Assembly (NCBI GenBank): GCA_012841005.1
Contig: DUVO01000290.1
Coordinates: 1-6,171 of the forward strand
DNA: 6,171 bases
Source: Bacillota bacterium
Lineage (GTDB): Bacteria > Bacillota > DTU030
Reading direction: 5' to 3'
Shown: one piece after another, positions 1 to 6,171 of the stretch
Layout of the letters: each line of letters starts with the position of its first letter
Numbering within the stretch: the stretch's first letter is position 1
Position numbers and translations under genes: made by a program
Notes under the pieces: generated by a model
The model's input: only the letters and a program-made list of their open reading frames with translations
The model's database searches: none
What the model was told of the DNA's origin: nothing

Positions 1-1
1 G

Positions 2-193
2 CGGGAGATAGTATTGGCGGGAGCCAGGCATGGAGGCTTACAGGAGGAAAAAGGCCGCGCCTTTGCCGGCAAGGATGAGGCGGCAGCCTTTCTCAAAGAA
101 TGGCTGCGACCGGGGGATTTTGTTCTGGTTAAAGCCTCCAGGGGAATGCAGCTGGAACAAATAGTGGCAGAGCTGTTGGGGCAACCGGATTGA
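2..193 (+). CDS. murF: UDP-N-acetylmuramoyl-tripeptide--D-alanyl-D-alanine ligase, C-terminal fragment (5' end outside window)
   Basis: The reading frame is open from the window edge to a TGA at 191-193 and gives the last 63 residues of a protein. The segment DFVLVKASRGMQLEQIV, about 20 residues from the end, is the conserved tail of the MurF ligase C-terminal domain (usual form VLVKGSRGM.ME.IV). MurF is a cytoplasmic ATP-dependent ligase that adds D-Ala-D-Ala to UDP-MurNAc-tripeptide, making the pentapeptide that MraY then uses. The ATP-binding and central domains lie upstream of the window; full-length family members are about 450 residues. The next gene, mraY, starts 21 bp downstream on the same strand, as expected for one operon. 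Alternative Mur ligases (MurE, MurC, MurD) fit less well because the KASRGM tail and the position directly before mraY both favour MurF. Confidence 0.9.
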   Translation, partial: REIVLAGARHGGLQEEKGRAFAGKDEAAAFLKEWLRPGDFVLVKASRGMQLEQIVAELLGQPD

Positions 194-200
194 TCTGCCC

Positions 201-206
201 GGGGGG
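201..206 (+). promoter_or_regulatory. Weak ribosome binding site of mraY
   Basis: A run of six G lies 8 bases before the mraY ATG, inside the 21-bp murF-mraY gap. It can pair with the CCUCC anti-Shine-Dalgarno core only by using a G-U wobble, so it is poorer than the sites before murG and murC. mraY translation may partly depend on ribosomes finishing murF just upstream; that coupling is an inference. Confidence 0.45.
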
Positions 207-214
207 TTGGATAA

Positions 215-1177
215 ATGTACAATCGCATTATTATCGCAATGGCAAGTGCCTTTCTTCTCTGTTTAGGAATAGGACCTCTGGCAATAACCCACTTGCGGCG
301 CTTGAAGGTCGGGCAGAGGATCCGGGCCCAGGGGCCCCAGCGGCATCAAGTGAAAGCCGGAACACCAACTATGGGCGGGGTAGCGATTATTTTTGCCTTT
401 ACCCTGGCCGCCCTGCTTTTGGCACCCAAAAACAGTTTTATTTGGCTAGCCCTGGGGTTTACCCTTGGGTATGGCTTTTTGGGTTTCTGGGATGATTACC
501 TGAAGCTGGTGCACAAGGGATCCCTCGGCCTCAAGGCAAGGGAGAAACTGTTAGTGCAGTTTGCTTTGGCGGCTGTCCTTGGCTTTTGGATTATGAACCG
601 GCCAGATCTGGGGACACGGGTACTTTTGCCCTTCACCGGGACAGAGCTGGATTTGGGTTGGTTTTACCTTCCCTTTGTTTTGCTGCTGGTAGTCTTTTTC
701 ACCAATGCTGTTAACCTGACCGATGGCCTCGATGGCTTGGCGGCTGGAACGAGTACCATTGCCTTCCTGGCCTATATTCCTATTACGCTGATGCAGGGGC
801 GGCCGGAGCTGGCTGTATTCGCCGGAGCCGTTGCCGGTGCCTGCCTTGCCTTCCTGTGGTTTAACAGCTATCCGGCCCAGGTCTTTATGGGTGATACCGG
901 GTCCCTGGCTTTAGGAGGCGCTTTGGCCAGCATAGCCTTTTTGACAAAGACCGAATTATGGCTTGTGATTATTGGCGGCGTCTTTATCCTTGAAGGACTT
1001 TCGGTCATTATTCAGGTTTTCTTTTTCCGTCTTACTGGAGGCAGGATATTTCGCATGAGTCCCATTCACCATCATTTTGAACTGGTAGGGTGGCCGGAAA
1101 CCCAGGTGGTAATTAGATTTTGGATCCTGGGAGCTATTTTGGCACTGCTGGGGATTGGGATCTGGTTTTTTTCCTGA
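215..1177 (+). CDS. mraY: Phospho-N-acetylmuramoyl-pentapeptide transferase (lipid I synthase)
   Basis: MraY is a polytopic membrane enzyme that transfers phospho-MurNAc-pentapeptide from UDP to undecaprenyl phosphate, forming lipid I. The 320-residue product has the usual family length and many hydrophobic segments, consistent with the ten-helix fold. Visible family motifs are KAGTPTMGG (47-55), the aspartate pair in GFWDDYLK (D93, D94), NAVNLTDGLDGLA (164-176, with D170 and D173), FMGDTGSLALGG (224-235, with D227) and the histidine-rich loop SPIHHHFE (282-289). The Asp pair, D227 and the HHH loop match the known Mg2+ and nucleotide-binding site of the family. The ATG start gives a normal N-terminus with a first membrane helix. 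The gene ends in tandem stops, TGATGA. It lies between murF and murD in the expected cluster order. No key residue is missing. Confidence 0.97.
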   Translation: MYNRIIIAMASAFLLCLGIGPLAITHLRRLKVGQRIRAQGPQRHQVKAGTPTMGGVAIIFAFTLAALLLAPKNSFIWLALGFTLGYGFLGFWDDYLKLVHKGSLGLKAREKLLVQFALAAVLGFWIMNRPDLGTRVLLPFTGTELDLGWFYLPFVLLLVVFFTNAVNLTDGLDGLAAGTSTIAFLAYIPITLMQGRPELAVFAGAVAGACLAFLWFNSYPAQVFMGDTGSLALGGALASIAFLTKTELWLVIIGGVFILEGLSVIIQVFFFRLTGGRIFRMSPIHHHFELVGWPETQVVIRFWILGAILALLGIGIWFFS

Positions 1178-1210
1178 TGACCTTCGGGGTGGGAAGAGTA
1201 CCCTTACCAG

Positions 1211-1215
1211 GGAGG
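1211..1215 (+). promoter_or_regulatory. Ribosome binding site of murD
   Basis: GGAGG lies 10 bases before the murD ATG at 1226. It matches the core anti-Shine-Dalgarno complement exactly and supports this start. The rest of the 48-bp mraY-murD gap shows no convincing promoter or terminator. Confidence 0.7.
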
Positions 1216-1225
1216 CAGTAACGAA

Positions 1226-2590
1226 ATGGAAATTGCGGGAAAAAGGGTTGTTGTAGTTGGCTTGGCCCGGAGCGGGGTTGCTGCTTCGCGCCTGCTGTTG
1301 CGGCTGGGGGCCGGGGTTGTGGCTACCGACGCCAAGTCCCCGGAGCAATTGCCGGAAGTTGAATCCTTGCGGGAAGCGGGGGTACAATTGGCCCTGGGGG
1401 GGCACCCGCTGGATATCTTGCAGGGTGCCCAGCTGGTGGTATTGAGCCCCGGGGTTCCGGGAAATATTCCCTTATTGCAGGAGGCCCGCCGCCGGGGAAT
1501 ACCCATTTGGAGTGAAATTGAGCTGGCTTACCGTTACTGCCGGGCTCCTATTCTTGCCATCACCGGTGCCAATGGAAAAACAACTACCACAAGCTGGCTG
1601 GGAGAAATGCTGAAGGCGGGGGGTAGAAAAGTGGTGGTGGCTGGCAATATTGGCATTCCCCTGACGGCTGTAGTTGAAGAGGCAACGCCTGAACACCTGG
1701 TGGTGGCAGAGATATCCAGTTTTCAGTTGGAAGGCACCCGGGCATTCCACCCGTGGCTGGCCGCCCTTCTCAACCTGGCGGCGGATCACCTTGATCGCCA
1801 TGGCAGTTTTGCCGCCTATAGGGGAGCAAAGGCGCGGATCTTTGCCAACCAGGATTCCTCTGACTTTAGTATTTTAAATGCCGATGATGAAAAGGTGCGG
1901 TCCTTGGGCGGACAGGTGCCGGGACAGTTATACTGGTTCAGCAGGCAACGGGAACCGGACCGGGGTGCCTATGTGAAGGATGGCTACCTGGTCCTCAAGG
2001 AGCCAAGGGGATGTTGGGAACTGTGCCCGGTTAAGGAACTGGCCCTACCTGGAGAACACAATCTGGAGAATGGCCTCGCTGCTGCCCTGATGGCTTATCT
2101 GGCGGGAACACCGGTACAGGTAATTGCCAGTGTGTTGAGGAACTTTGCGGGGATTGAACACCGCTGTGAAATGGTGGCGGAAATAACCGGGATTAGATTT
2201 GTCAATGATTCCAAGGGAACAAACCCGGAGGCAACCATCAAGGCCCTGCGGGCCTTCTCCGAGCCTATAATCCTAATTGCCGGTGGTCGAACTAAGGGCA
2301 GTGATTTTGGTGAATGGGCCCGAATAGTGAAAGAGAGGGTAAAAAAGGTCATCCTCCTGGGGGAGGCAGCTCCACTCCTTCAGCAGGTATTAACCGATAC
2401 GGGCTACCAGAACATAAAAAAGGTGTTTTCCCTGGAGGAGGCGGTGGTAGAGGCCTATAAGGCGGCCAAACCGGGAGAGTGTGTCCTGTTGTCGCCTGCT
2501 TGTGCCAGTTGGGATATGTTCACCAATTATGAAGAACGGGGTCGGGTTTTTAAGGAAGCAGTGGCCCAACTGGGGAGGGGGAGGAAATGA
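1226..2590 (+). CDS. murD: UDP-N-acetylmuramoyl-L-alanine--D-glutamate ligase
   Basis: MurD is a cytoplasmic ligase that uses ATP to add D-glutamate to UDP-MurNAc-L-alanine. The 454 residues match the family length and its three domains. The N-terminal Rossmann-like UDP-binding domain begins VVVVGLARSGVAA (8-20). The central ATPase domain carries the P-loop GANGKTTT (114-121), NIG (141-143), EISSFQL (162-168), and NLAADHLDRHG (183-193). K202, in the AYRGAKARI context, corresponds to the lysine that is carbamylated in characterised MurD. HNLEN (278-282) and EHRCE (311-315) follow. The C-terminal domain shows NDSKGTNP (327-334), GGRTKGSDF (353-361) and LLSPACASWDMF (421-432), typical of MurD and important for D-Glu recognition. 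The NDSKGTNP form is the Gram-positive type. The stop overlaps the ftsW start by 4 bases, so the two are probably translationally coupled. Confidence 0.97.
   Translation: MEIAGKRVVVVGLARSGVAASRLLLRLGAGVVATDAKSPEQLPEVESLREAGVQLALGGHPLDILQGAQLVVLSPGVPGNIPLLQEARRRGIPIWSEIELAYRYCRAPILAITGANGKTTTTSWLGEMLKAGGRKVVVAGNIGIPLTAVVEEATPEHLVVAEISSFQLEGTRAFHPWLAALLNLAADHLDRHGSFAAYRGAKARIFANQDSSDFSILNADDEKVRSLGGQVPGQLYWFSRQREPDRGAYVKDGYLVLKEPRGCWELCPVKELALPGEHNLENGLAAALMAYLAGTPVQVIASVLRNFAGIEHRCEMVAEITGIRFVNDSKGTNPEATIKALRAFSEPIILIAGGRTKGSDFGEWARIVKERVKKVILLGEAAPLLQQVLTDTGYQNIKKVFSLEEAVVEAYKAAKPGECVLLSPACASWDMFTNYEERGRVFKEAVAQLGRGRK
2572..2584 (+). promoter_or_regulatory. Purine-only ribosome binding site of ftsW inside the murD end
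   Basis: The last codons of murD contain an uninterrupted purine tract, GGGGAGGGGGAGG, ending 2 bases before the ftsW ATG. Two registers can pair with 16S rRNA: GGAGG at 2580-2584, which is too close to the ATG, and GGGGAGGGG at 2572-2580, which is 6 bases away and better placed. The site lies wholly within murD coding sequence, as expected for a coupled ATGA junction. Confidence 0.6.
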
Positions 2591-3690
2591 AAAAAAAGCG
2601 GAATGCCCCTGATTATATTGTTTTTTTCACCGCCGTTACTCTGCTGGCAATCGGAGTGATCATGGTCTTTAGTGCAAGTTCGGCTACGGCTGCCGGGACC
2701 CGGGGAGATGCCTATTATTATCTCAAACGGCAGGCCTTGTGGGCAGGCCTGGGTATAATTGCCCTGGTGATTTTCATGAATATTGATTACCGGATCTGGC
2801 GCCGGACGGGGAAACTCTTACTTCTCCTAACCATAATCCTGCTCCTTTTGGTGTTGCTCCCCAGTGTCGGGCAGGTAGGTTTAGGTGCCCGGCGCTGGTT
2901 AAGTCTTGGCCTTATCAATATCCAACCCTCGGAGATTACCAAGCTTTCCCTGGTGATCTACCTGGCCGGTTATCTTGCCCACAAGGGGGAAGAAATACGG
3001 AAATTCTGGAATGGCCTTTTCCCCGCCCTGGCACTAATGGGTGGCACCTTTCTCTTGATTTTGCTTCAGCCGGATCTGGGAACGGCCGCAGCCCTGGCGG
3101 GAACCCTGGCTATGATGCTATTTACTGCCGGGGCAGAAATGAGCCATTTACTTGGTTTGGGGCTGGCATCACTGCCGGTGCTGTTGTATGCTATATTTAG
3201 TGAGGAATACCGGGCTCGCCGTTTTTTCTCTTTTTTGAACCCGGAGGCAGACCCCCTGGGCTCGGGGTATCATATAATTCAATCTCTCTATGCCCTCGGC
3301 TCCGGTGGGCCTGTAGGGCTGGGTTTAGGACGCAGCCGCCAAAAATGGTATTATCTTCCCGAACGGCACACAGACTTTATTTATGCTATTATTGGAGAGG
3401 AACTGGGTTTTATTGGGGCAGTTTTTGTCCTCTTGTTGTTTCTTCTTTTTGCCTGGCGCGGTTTCAGGGTTGCCATTACCGCGCCCGATAGTTTCGGCAG
3501 TCTGCTGGCGGTGGGGATCACTACCATGATCAGTTTGCAGGCTTTGATCAATATCGGAGTTGTGACAGGTTCCCTGCCCATAACGGGTATACCGCTGCCC
3601 CTCATCAGCTACGGCGGTTCTTCCCTCCTGCCTTCGCTGGCTGCAATCGGTATTCTCTTAAATATTTCCTCTCACTGCCGGACCAGTTGA
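2587..3690 (+). CDS. ftsW: SEDS-family peptidoglycan glycosyltransferase, FtsW/SpoVE type
   Basis: This 367-residue protein is a SEDS integral membrane protein with about ten hydrophobic segments. Family members polymerise lipid II into glycan strands together with a class B penicillin-binding protein, at the division septum (FtsW) or in spore cortex formation (SpoVE). Conserved motifs are MVFSASSATAA (26-36), GARRWLSLG (100-108) followed by QPSE (113-116), LQPDLGTA (160-167), ERHTDFIYAIIGEELGFIG (259-277) and GSLPITGIPLPLISYGGSS (328-346). D263 in the HTDF motif corresponds to the essential aspartate of FtsW/RodA. The position between murD and murG and the short C-terminus resemble B. subtilis SpoVE (about 366 residues), but the same slot holds the only divisome FtsW in many Clostridia. 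RodA is less likely from context. Sequence alone does not decide between FtsW and SpoVE roles. Confidence 0.93.
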   Translation: MKKKRNAPDYIVFFTAVTLLAIGVIMVFSASSATAAGTRGDAYYYLKRQALWAGLGIIALVIFMNIDYRIWRRTGKLLLLLTIILLLLVLLPSVGQVGLGARRWLSLGLINIQPSEITKLSLVIYLAGYLAHKGEEIRKFWNGLFPALALMGGTFLLILLQPDLGTAAALAGTLAMMLFTAGAEMSHLLGLGLASLPVLLYAIFSEEYRARRFFSFLNPEADPLGSGYHIIQSLYALGSGGPVGLGLGRSRQKWYYLPERHTDFIYAIIGEELGFIGAVFVLLLFLLFAWRGFRVAITAPDSFGSLLAVGITTMISLQALINIGVVTGSLPITGIPLPLISYGGSSLLPSLAAIGILLNISSHCRTS

Positions 3691-3698
3691 AAGGTGGG
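3691..3698 (+). promoter_or_regulatory. Ribosome binding site that sets the murG start
   Basis: AAGGTGGG begins directly after the ftsW stop and matches the AAGGAGG consensus with one change. It ends 7 bases before the GTG at 3706, which is good spacing. The in-frame GTG at 3694 lies inside this site and has no Shine-Dalgarno sequence of its own upstream, so 3706 is preferred. Confidence 0.7.
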
Positions 3699-3705
3699 AT
3701 GTTTT

Positions 3706-4818
3706 GTGCGGGTTCTTTTTACAGGCGGGGGTACAGGTGGGCATATTTATCCAGCCTTGACCCTGGCCAAAGGGTTACAAGAGGAAGATGACAGCATTTC
3801 CTTCCTCTTTGTTGGCACCAACCGGGGCCTGGAACGGGATCTTGTTCCCCGTGCCGGTTTTACTCTGCGGACCATTACGGTGTCCGGCTTGGAGCGACGC
3901 CTTTCCTGGCGGACCATTCTGACCTTTGCCAGATTGGGTAAGGGACTCTGGCAGGCTTACCGGATCTTGCAGGACTTCCGCCCCCACGTGGTGGTGGGTA
4001 CCGGTGGGTATGTTTCCCTGCCTGTGGTTTTCGTTGCCGCCCGGTTGGGAATTCCCACCCTGCTCCATGAACAAAATGTCCTGCCGGGGTTGGCGAACCG
4101 CTACCTGTCCCGGTATGCCACGGTGGTGGCCGCTTCTTATGGGGAATCAAAGCGCTATTTTCCCCGGGCCCGCCGCTTTGTGGTAACAGGCAACCCGGTG
4201 CGGGAGGAAATTGTGAACTTGTCCCGGGAAGAGGGAAGGGCCTGCCTTGGCATCGAGGAGGGTAAACGGCTGCTTTTGGTCTTCGGAGGAAGCAGGGGTG
4301 CTCGCCCTGTCAACGATGCTCTCCTGGCCGCCCTTCCGGAGCTTGTTTCCTGGCCTGAACTTATTACCTGTTTTATTACCGGAAAAGAAAATTACGATTA
4401 TGTCCGTCAAGGGTTGGGCTCGGGCATAGGAGCGGAAAAACTGGGAAACATTATAATTAAGCCCTATCTCCATGATATGCCCGCCGGTTTGGCTGCTGCC
4501 GACCTGGTGATAGCCCGGGCCGGGGCCACTACCCTGGCCGAACTTACAGCCCGGGGAGTGCCGGCTATTTTAATCCCTTCCCCCTATGTAACGGGCAATC
4601 ACCAGGAGTACAATGCCAGGTTGCTGGAAGCAAAAGGAGCAGCTGTGGTAATCAGGGAAAGGGAATTGGACGGGAGCTCTTTGGCAAAACAGGTATTGGA
4701 ACTCCTGCAAGATCCTTCTCGTCTTCAGCTTATGGGGAAGAAAAGCCGCGGCCTTGGTCAAAGACAGGCCAGGGAAGATCTGGTGGCATTGATTTACGAG
4801 TTGGCCGCTAGGAAATGA
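3706..4818 (+). CDS. murG: Undecaprenyldiphospho-muramoylpentapeptide beta-N-acetylglucosaminyltransferase (lipid II synthase)
   Basis: MurG is a GT-B glycosyltransferase (family GT28) on the cytoplasmic face of the membrane that transfers GlcNAc from UDP-GlcNAc to lipid I, giving lipid II. From the GTG at 3706 the product has 370 residues and starts MRVLFTGGGTGGHIYPAL, the usual family N-terminus. N-domain motifs are the glycine-rich loop TGGGTGGH (6-13), GTGGYVSLP (98-106) and HEQN (121-124), followed by GNPVR (162-166). The C-domain has the second glycine-rich loop GGSRGA (194-199), RAGATTLAEL (271-280), where E279 matches the ribose-binding glutamate, then IPSPY (290-294) and NHQEYNA (298-304). 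An in-frame GTG at 3694 would add four residues (MGCF) but has no ribosome binding site. The gene begins 15 bp after ftsW and all key residues are present. Confidence 0.96.
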   Translation: MRVLFTGGGTGGHIYPALTLAKGLQEEDDSISFLFVGTNRGLERDLVPRAGFTLRTITVSGLERRLSWRTILTFARLGKGLWQAYRILQDFRPHVVVGTGGYVSLPVVFVAARLGIPTLLHEQNVLPGLANRYLSRYATVVAASYGESKRYFPRARRFVVTGNPVREEIVNLSREEGRACLGIEEGKRLLLVFGGSRGARPVNDALLAALPELVSWPELITCFITGKENYDYVRQGLGSGIGAEKLGNIIIKPYLHDMPAGLAAADLVIARAGATTLAELTARGVPAILIPSPYVTGNHQEYNARLLEAKGAAVVIRERELDGSSLAKQVLELLQDPSRLQLMGKKSRGLGQRQAREDLVALIYELAARK

Positions 4819-4920
4819 GGAAGGGCGTCACCAATCTCTTTTGTAACACTTCCCATTCAGCCAGCATAACATGTTGATATACGGCACATCTTCGAATTAC
4901 TACTCCCATTATCCACTTGG
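4819..4920 (+). other. murG-murC intergenic region (no confirmed element)
   Basis: This is the longest gap in the window (117 bp, counting the murC ribosome binding site that follows) and is visibly more AT-rich than the flanking genes. No hairpin followed by a T-run is present, so it does not look like an intrinsic terminator. GGAAG (4819-4823) and CTTCC (4849-4853) could pair only across a 25-base loop. Two weak promoter-like pairs exist: TTGTAA (4841) with CATAAC (4865) at 18-bp spacing, and TTGATA (4874) with TACTAC (4898) at 18-bp spacing. A perfect 8-base palindrome, AACATGTT, sits at 4868-4875. None is strong enough to call. An internal promoter for murC and genes beyond is possible but unproven. 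Confidence 0.3.
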
Positions 4921-4930
4921 AAGGAGATGA
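4921..4930 (+). promoter_or_regulatory. Strong ribosome binding site that sets the murC start
   Basis: AAGGAGATGA matches the Bacillota Shine-Dalgarno consensus AAGGAGGTGA at nine of ten positions. With the AGGAGG register at 4922-4927, eight bases separate it from the TTG at 4936, which is close to ideal. The site contains an ATG (4927-4929) in the murC frame, but an ATG overlapping the Shine-Dalgarno sequence is unlikely to be used, because no other ribosome binding site precedes it. Confidence 0.7.
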
Positions 4931-4935
4931 AAAGG

Positions 4936-6171
4936 TTGCTATCTCCGCAGCGCCGAGTACACTTCGTGGGAATTGGCGGAGCTGGTATGAGTGCGATAGC
5001 CAAGGTATTATTAGAAATGGGTTATACTATTTCCGGCTCTGATCTAAAACCATCCAGCGCCACCCAACGTCTGGAGAATATGGGGGCTACTACCTATATA
5101 GGCCACCGGCGGGAGAACCTTAATTCTCCCGATCTCCTGGTGGTTTCCTCGGCCATTCCGGAAGCCAATGTGGAAGTGGTTGCGGCCCGGGAGGCAAATA
5201 TTCCCATTTACACGCGGGGAGAAATCCTGGCCGAGCTGATGAATATGAAAAGGGGCATTGCCGTGGCCGGCAGCCATGGTAAAACTACAACCACTTCCAT
5301 GATCTCACTGGTGTTGGAAAAAACCGGCTTGGATCCGACAGTCTTAATTGGCGGGGAATTGAACGATATCGGCGGTAATGCAAAATTGGGGACCGGGGAA
5401 TACCTGGTGGCTGAGGCTGATGAAAGTGACGGTTCCTTTTTACGTTTACGGCCGGAGATTGCAGTAGTCACCAACATTGAGAATGATCACCTGGATTATT
5501 ACGGTTCTGTAGACAGGATTGTGGAGGCCTTTGCCAGCTTTGTCGCGGCAGTAAGAAAGGGAGGCTTTGCTGTCCTCTGCCGTGACAGTTATTTCGTCGG
5601 GAAAATTTTACCCGGGGCAAAGGGGCGAGTAATAACCTACGGTATTTATAACCAGGATGCGGATCTTATGGCCAGGGAAATTACCCCCCTTGACTTGGGC
5701 AGCAGCTGTAAGGTCTACAAGGGTGGACGGGAACTGGGGCAATTGATCCTCAGAGTTCCGGGAGAACACAATGTGGCCAACAGCCTGGCGGCAGTTGCCG
5801 TCGGCCTGGAGTTGGGACTTTCCTTTTCCCAGATAGCCGATGCTTTACAAACCTTTAGGGGGGTTCACCGGCGTTTTGAATTGGTGGGAGATGTGGCCGG
5901 AATCAAGGTGGTTGATGACTATGCCCATCATCCGTCGGAAATCCGGGCAACCCTAAAGGCAGCCCGTGCAGTCGGTTTTAACCGGGTCATCGCCATCTTT
6001 CAGCCCCACCGGTATACCAGGACAAAGTTTCTCAGGGAGGAATTTGGGCGGGCCTTTGGTGATGCCGATGAAGTAATTGTTACTGATATCTATTCCGCAG
6101 GGGAAAGGCCTATTCCTGGTATTACCGGGGAATTGATCGCAGAGGAGATTGGCGCACAGGGAAATAAAATA
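4936..6171 (+). CDS. murC: UDP-N-acetylmuramate--L-alanine ligase, 3' end outside window
   Basis: MurC is the first cytoplasmic Mur ligase and joins L-alanine to UDP-MurNAc using ATP. The frame is open for 412 codons to the window edge; the family is usually about 450-470 residues, so roughly the last 45 are missing. Starting at TTG 4936, the UDP-binding domain shows VHFVGIGGAGMS (8-19). The ATPase domain has the P-loop GSHGKTTTTS (112-121), EADESDGSF (160-168) and NIENDHLDYY (180-189), then GEHNVAN (276-282) and HRRFE (311-315). DDYAHHPSE (327-335), QPHRYTR (356-362) and DIYSAGE (384-390) mark the C-terminal domain and separate MurC from MurD and from the recycling ligase Mpl. The TTG start is chosen for its ribosome binding site; ATG 4927 would add MKR. 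It follows murG in the cluster after a 117-bp gap. Confidence 0.95.
   Translation, partial: MLSPQRRVHFVGIGGAGMSAIAKVLLEMGYTISGSDLKPSSATQRLENMGATTYIGHRRENLNSPDLLVVSSAIPEANVEVVAAREANIPIYTRGEILAELMNMKRGIAVAGSHGKTTTTSMISLVLEKTGLDPTVLIGGELNDIGGNAKLGTGEYLVAEADESDGSFLRLRPEIAVVTNIENDHLDYYGSVDRIVEAFASFVAAVRKGGFAVLCRDSYFVGKILPGAKGRVITYGIYNQDADLMAREITPLDLGSSCKVYKGGRELGQLILRVPGEHNVANSLAAVAVGLELGLSFSQIADALQTFRGVHRRFELVGDVAGIKVVDDYAHHPSEIRATLKAARAVGFNRVIAIFQPHRYTRTKFLREEFGRAFGDADEVIVTDIYSAGERPIPGITGELIAEEIGAQGNKI

Noticed and set aside
190..495. 101-codon + strand frame overlapping the start of mraY
   Set aside because: It runs out of frame through conserved mraY coding sequence and its product has no family features.
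1178..1225. Possible hairpin (GGGT...ACCC) in the mraY-murD gap, with a T7 run nearby at 1166-1172, considered as a terminator
   Set aside because: The stem is only about four pairs, and the T-run lies upstream of it inside the mraY coding end, which is the wrong order for an intrinsic terminator.
956..1405. 149-codon open frame on the minus strand across the mraY-murD junction
   Set aside because: It is antisense to two well-supported genes, its product is rich in Pro, Gln and Asn with no recognisable motif, and it has no convincing ribosome binding site. It looks like a by-product of the codon bias of the real genes.
3775..4150. Two minus-strand open frames of about 90-100 codons inside murG
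   Set aside because: Both are fully antisense to conserved murG motifs, lack ribosome binding sites and have low-complexity products; they are shadows of the coding strand.
4819..4853. GGAAG/CTTCC inverted repeat after murG considered as a terminator
   Set aside because: Five pairs with a 25-base loop and no downstream T-run do not make a stable intrinsic terminator.
4868..4875. AACATGTT palindrome considered as a LexA/SOS operator
   Set aside because: The Gram-positive LexA box has GAAC and GTTC separated by four bases; here the half-sites AAC and GTT are only two bases apart and lack the outer G and C.

Overview
The window is a stretch of a bacterial division and cell-wall (dcw) cluster. 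All genes are on the + strand, in the order murF (3' end only), mraY, murD, ftsW/spoVE, murG, murC (5' part only). Together they cover the last cytoplasmic step of peptidoglycan precursor synthesis through lipid II formation and its polymerisation. No mobile element, CRISPR array, RNA gene, phage gene or defence gene is visible. I see no previously undescribed system here; this is conserved housekeeping DNA.

Layout: the C-terminal 63 codons of MurF occupy bases 2-193. After 21 bp comes mraY (215-1177), then 48 bp, then murD (1226-2590). The murD stop overlaps the ftsW start in an ATGA junction (ftsW 2587-3690). A 15-bp gap holding the ribosome binding site leads to murG, whose best start is GTG at 3706 (to 4818). 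A longer 117-bp gap precedes murC, whose best start is TTG at 4936; murC runs in frame off the end of the window. Only about 200 bp is non-coding, and no gene-free stretch exceeds 117 bp.

How the genes work together: MurC and MurD add L-Ala and D-Glu to UDP-MurNAc, and MurF adds the D-Ala-D-Ala dipeptide after MurE (not in the window). MraY moves the phospho-MurNAc-pentapeptide onto undecaprenyl phosphate to give lipid I. MurG adds GlcNAc to give lipid II. After flipping, an FtsW/SpoVE-type SEDS glycosyltransferase polymerises lipid II, normally with a class B penicillin-binding protein.

Organism: the Shine-Dalgarno sites (for example AAGGAGATGA), GTG and TTG starts, moderate GC content by eye, Gram-positive-type Mur ligase motifs and a short SpoVE-like FtsW point to a Bacillota member. 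The order murF-mraY-murD-ftsW-murG-murC, with murC inside the cluster, differs from Bacillus subtilis, where murC lies elsewhere. It fits Clostridia of the Peptococcaceae/Desulfotomaculum kind. The lineage call is an inference from memory of family patterns, not a search result.
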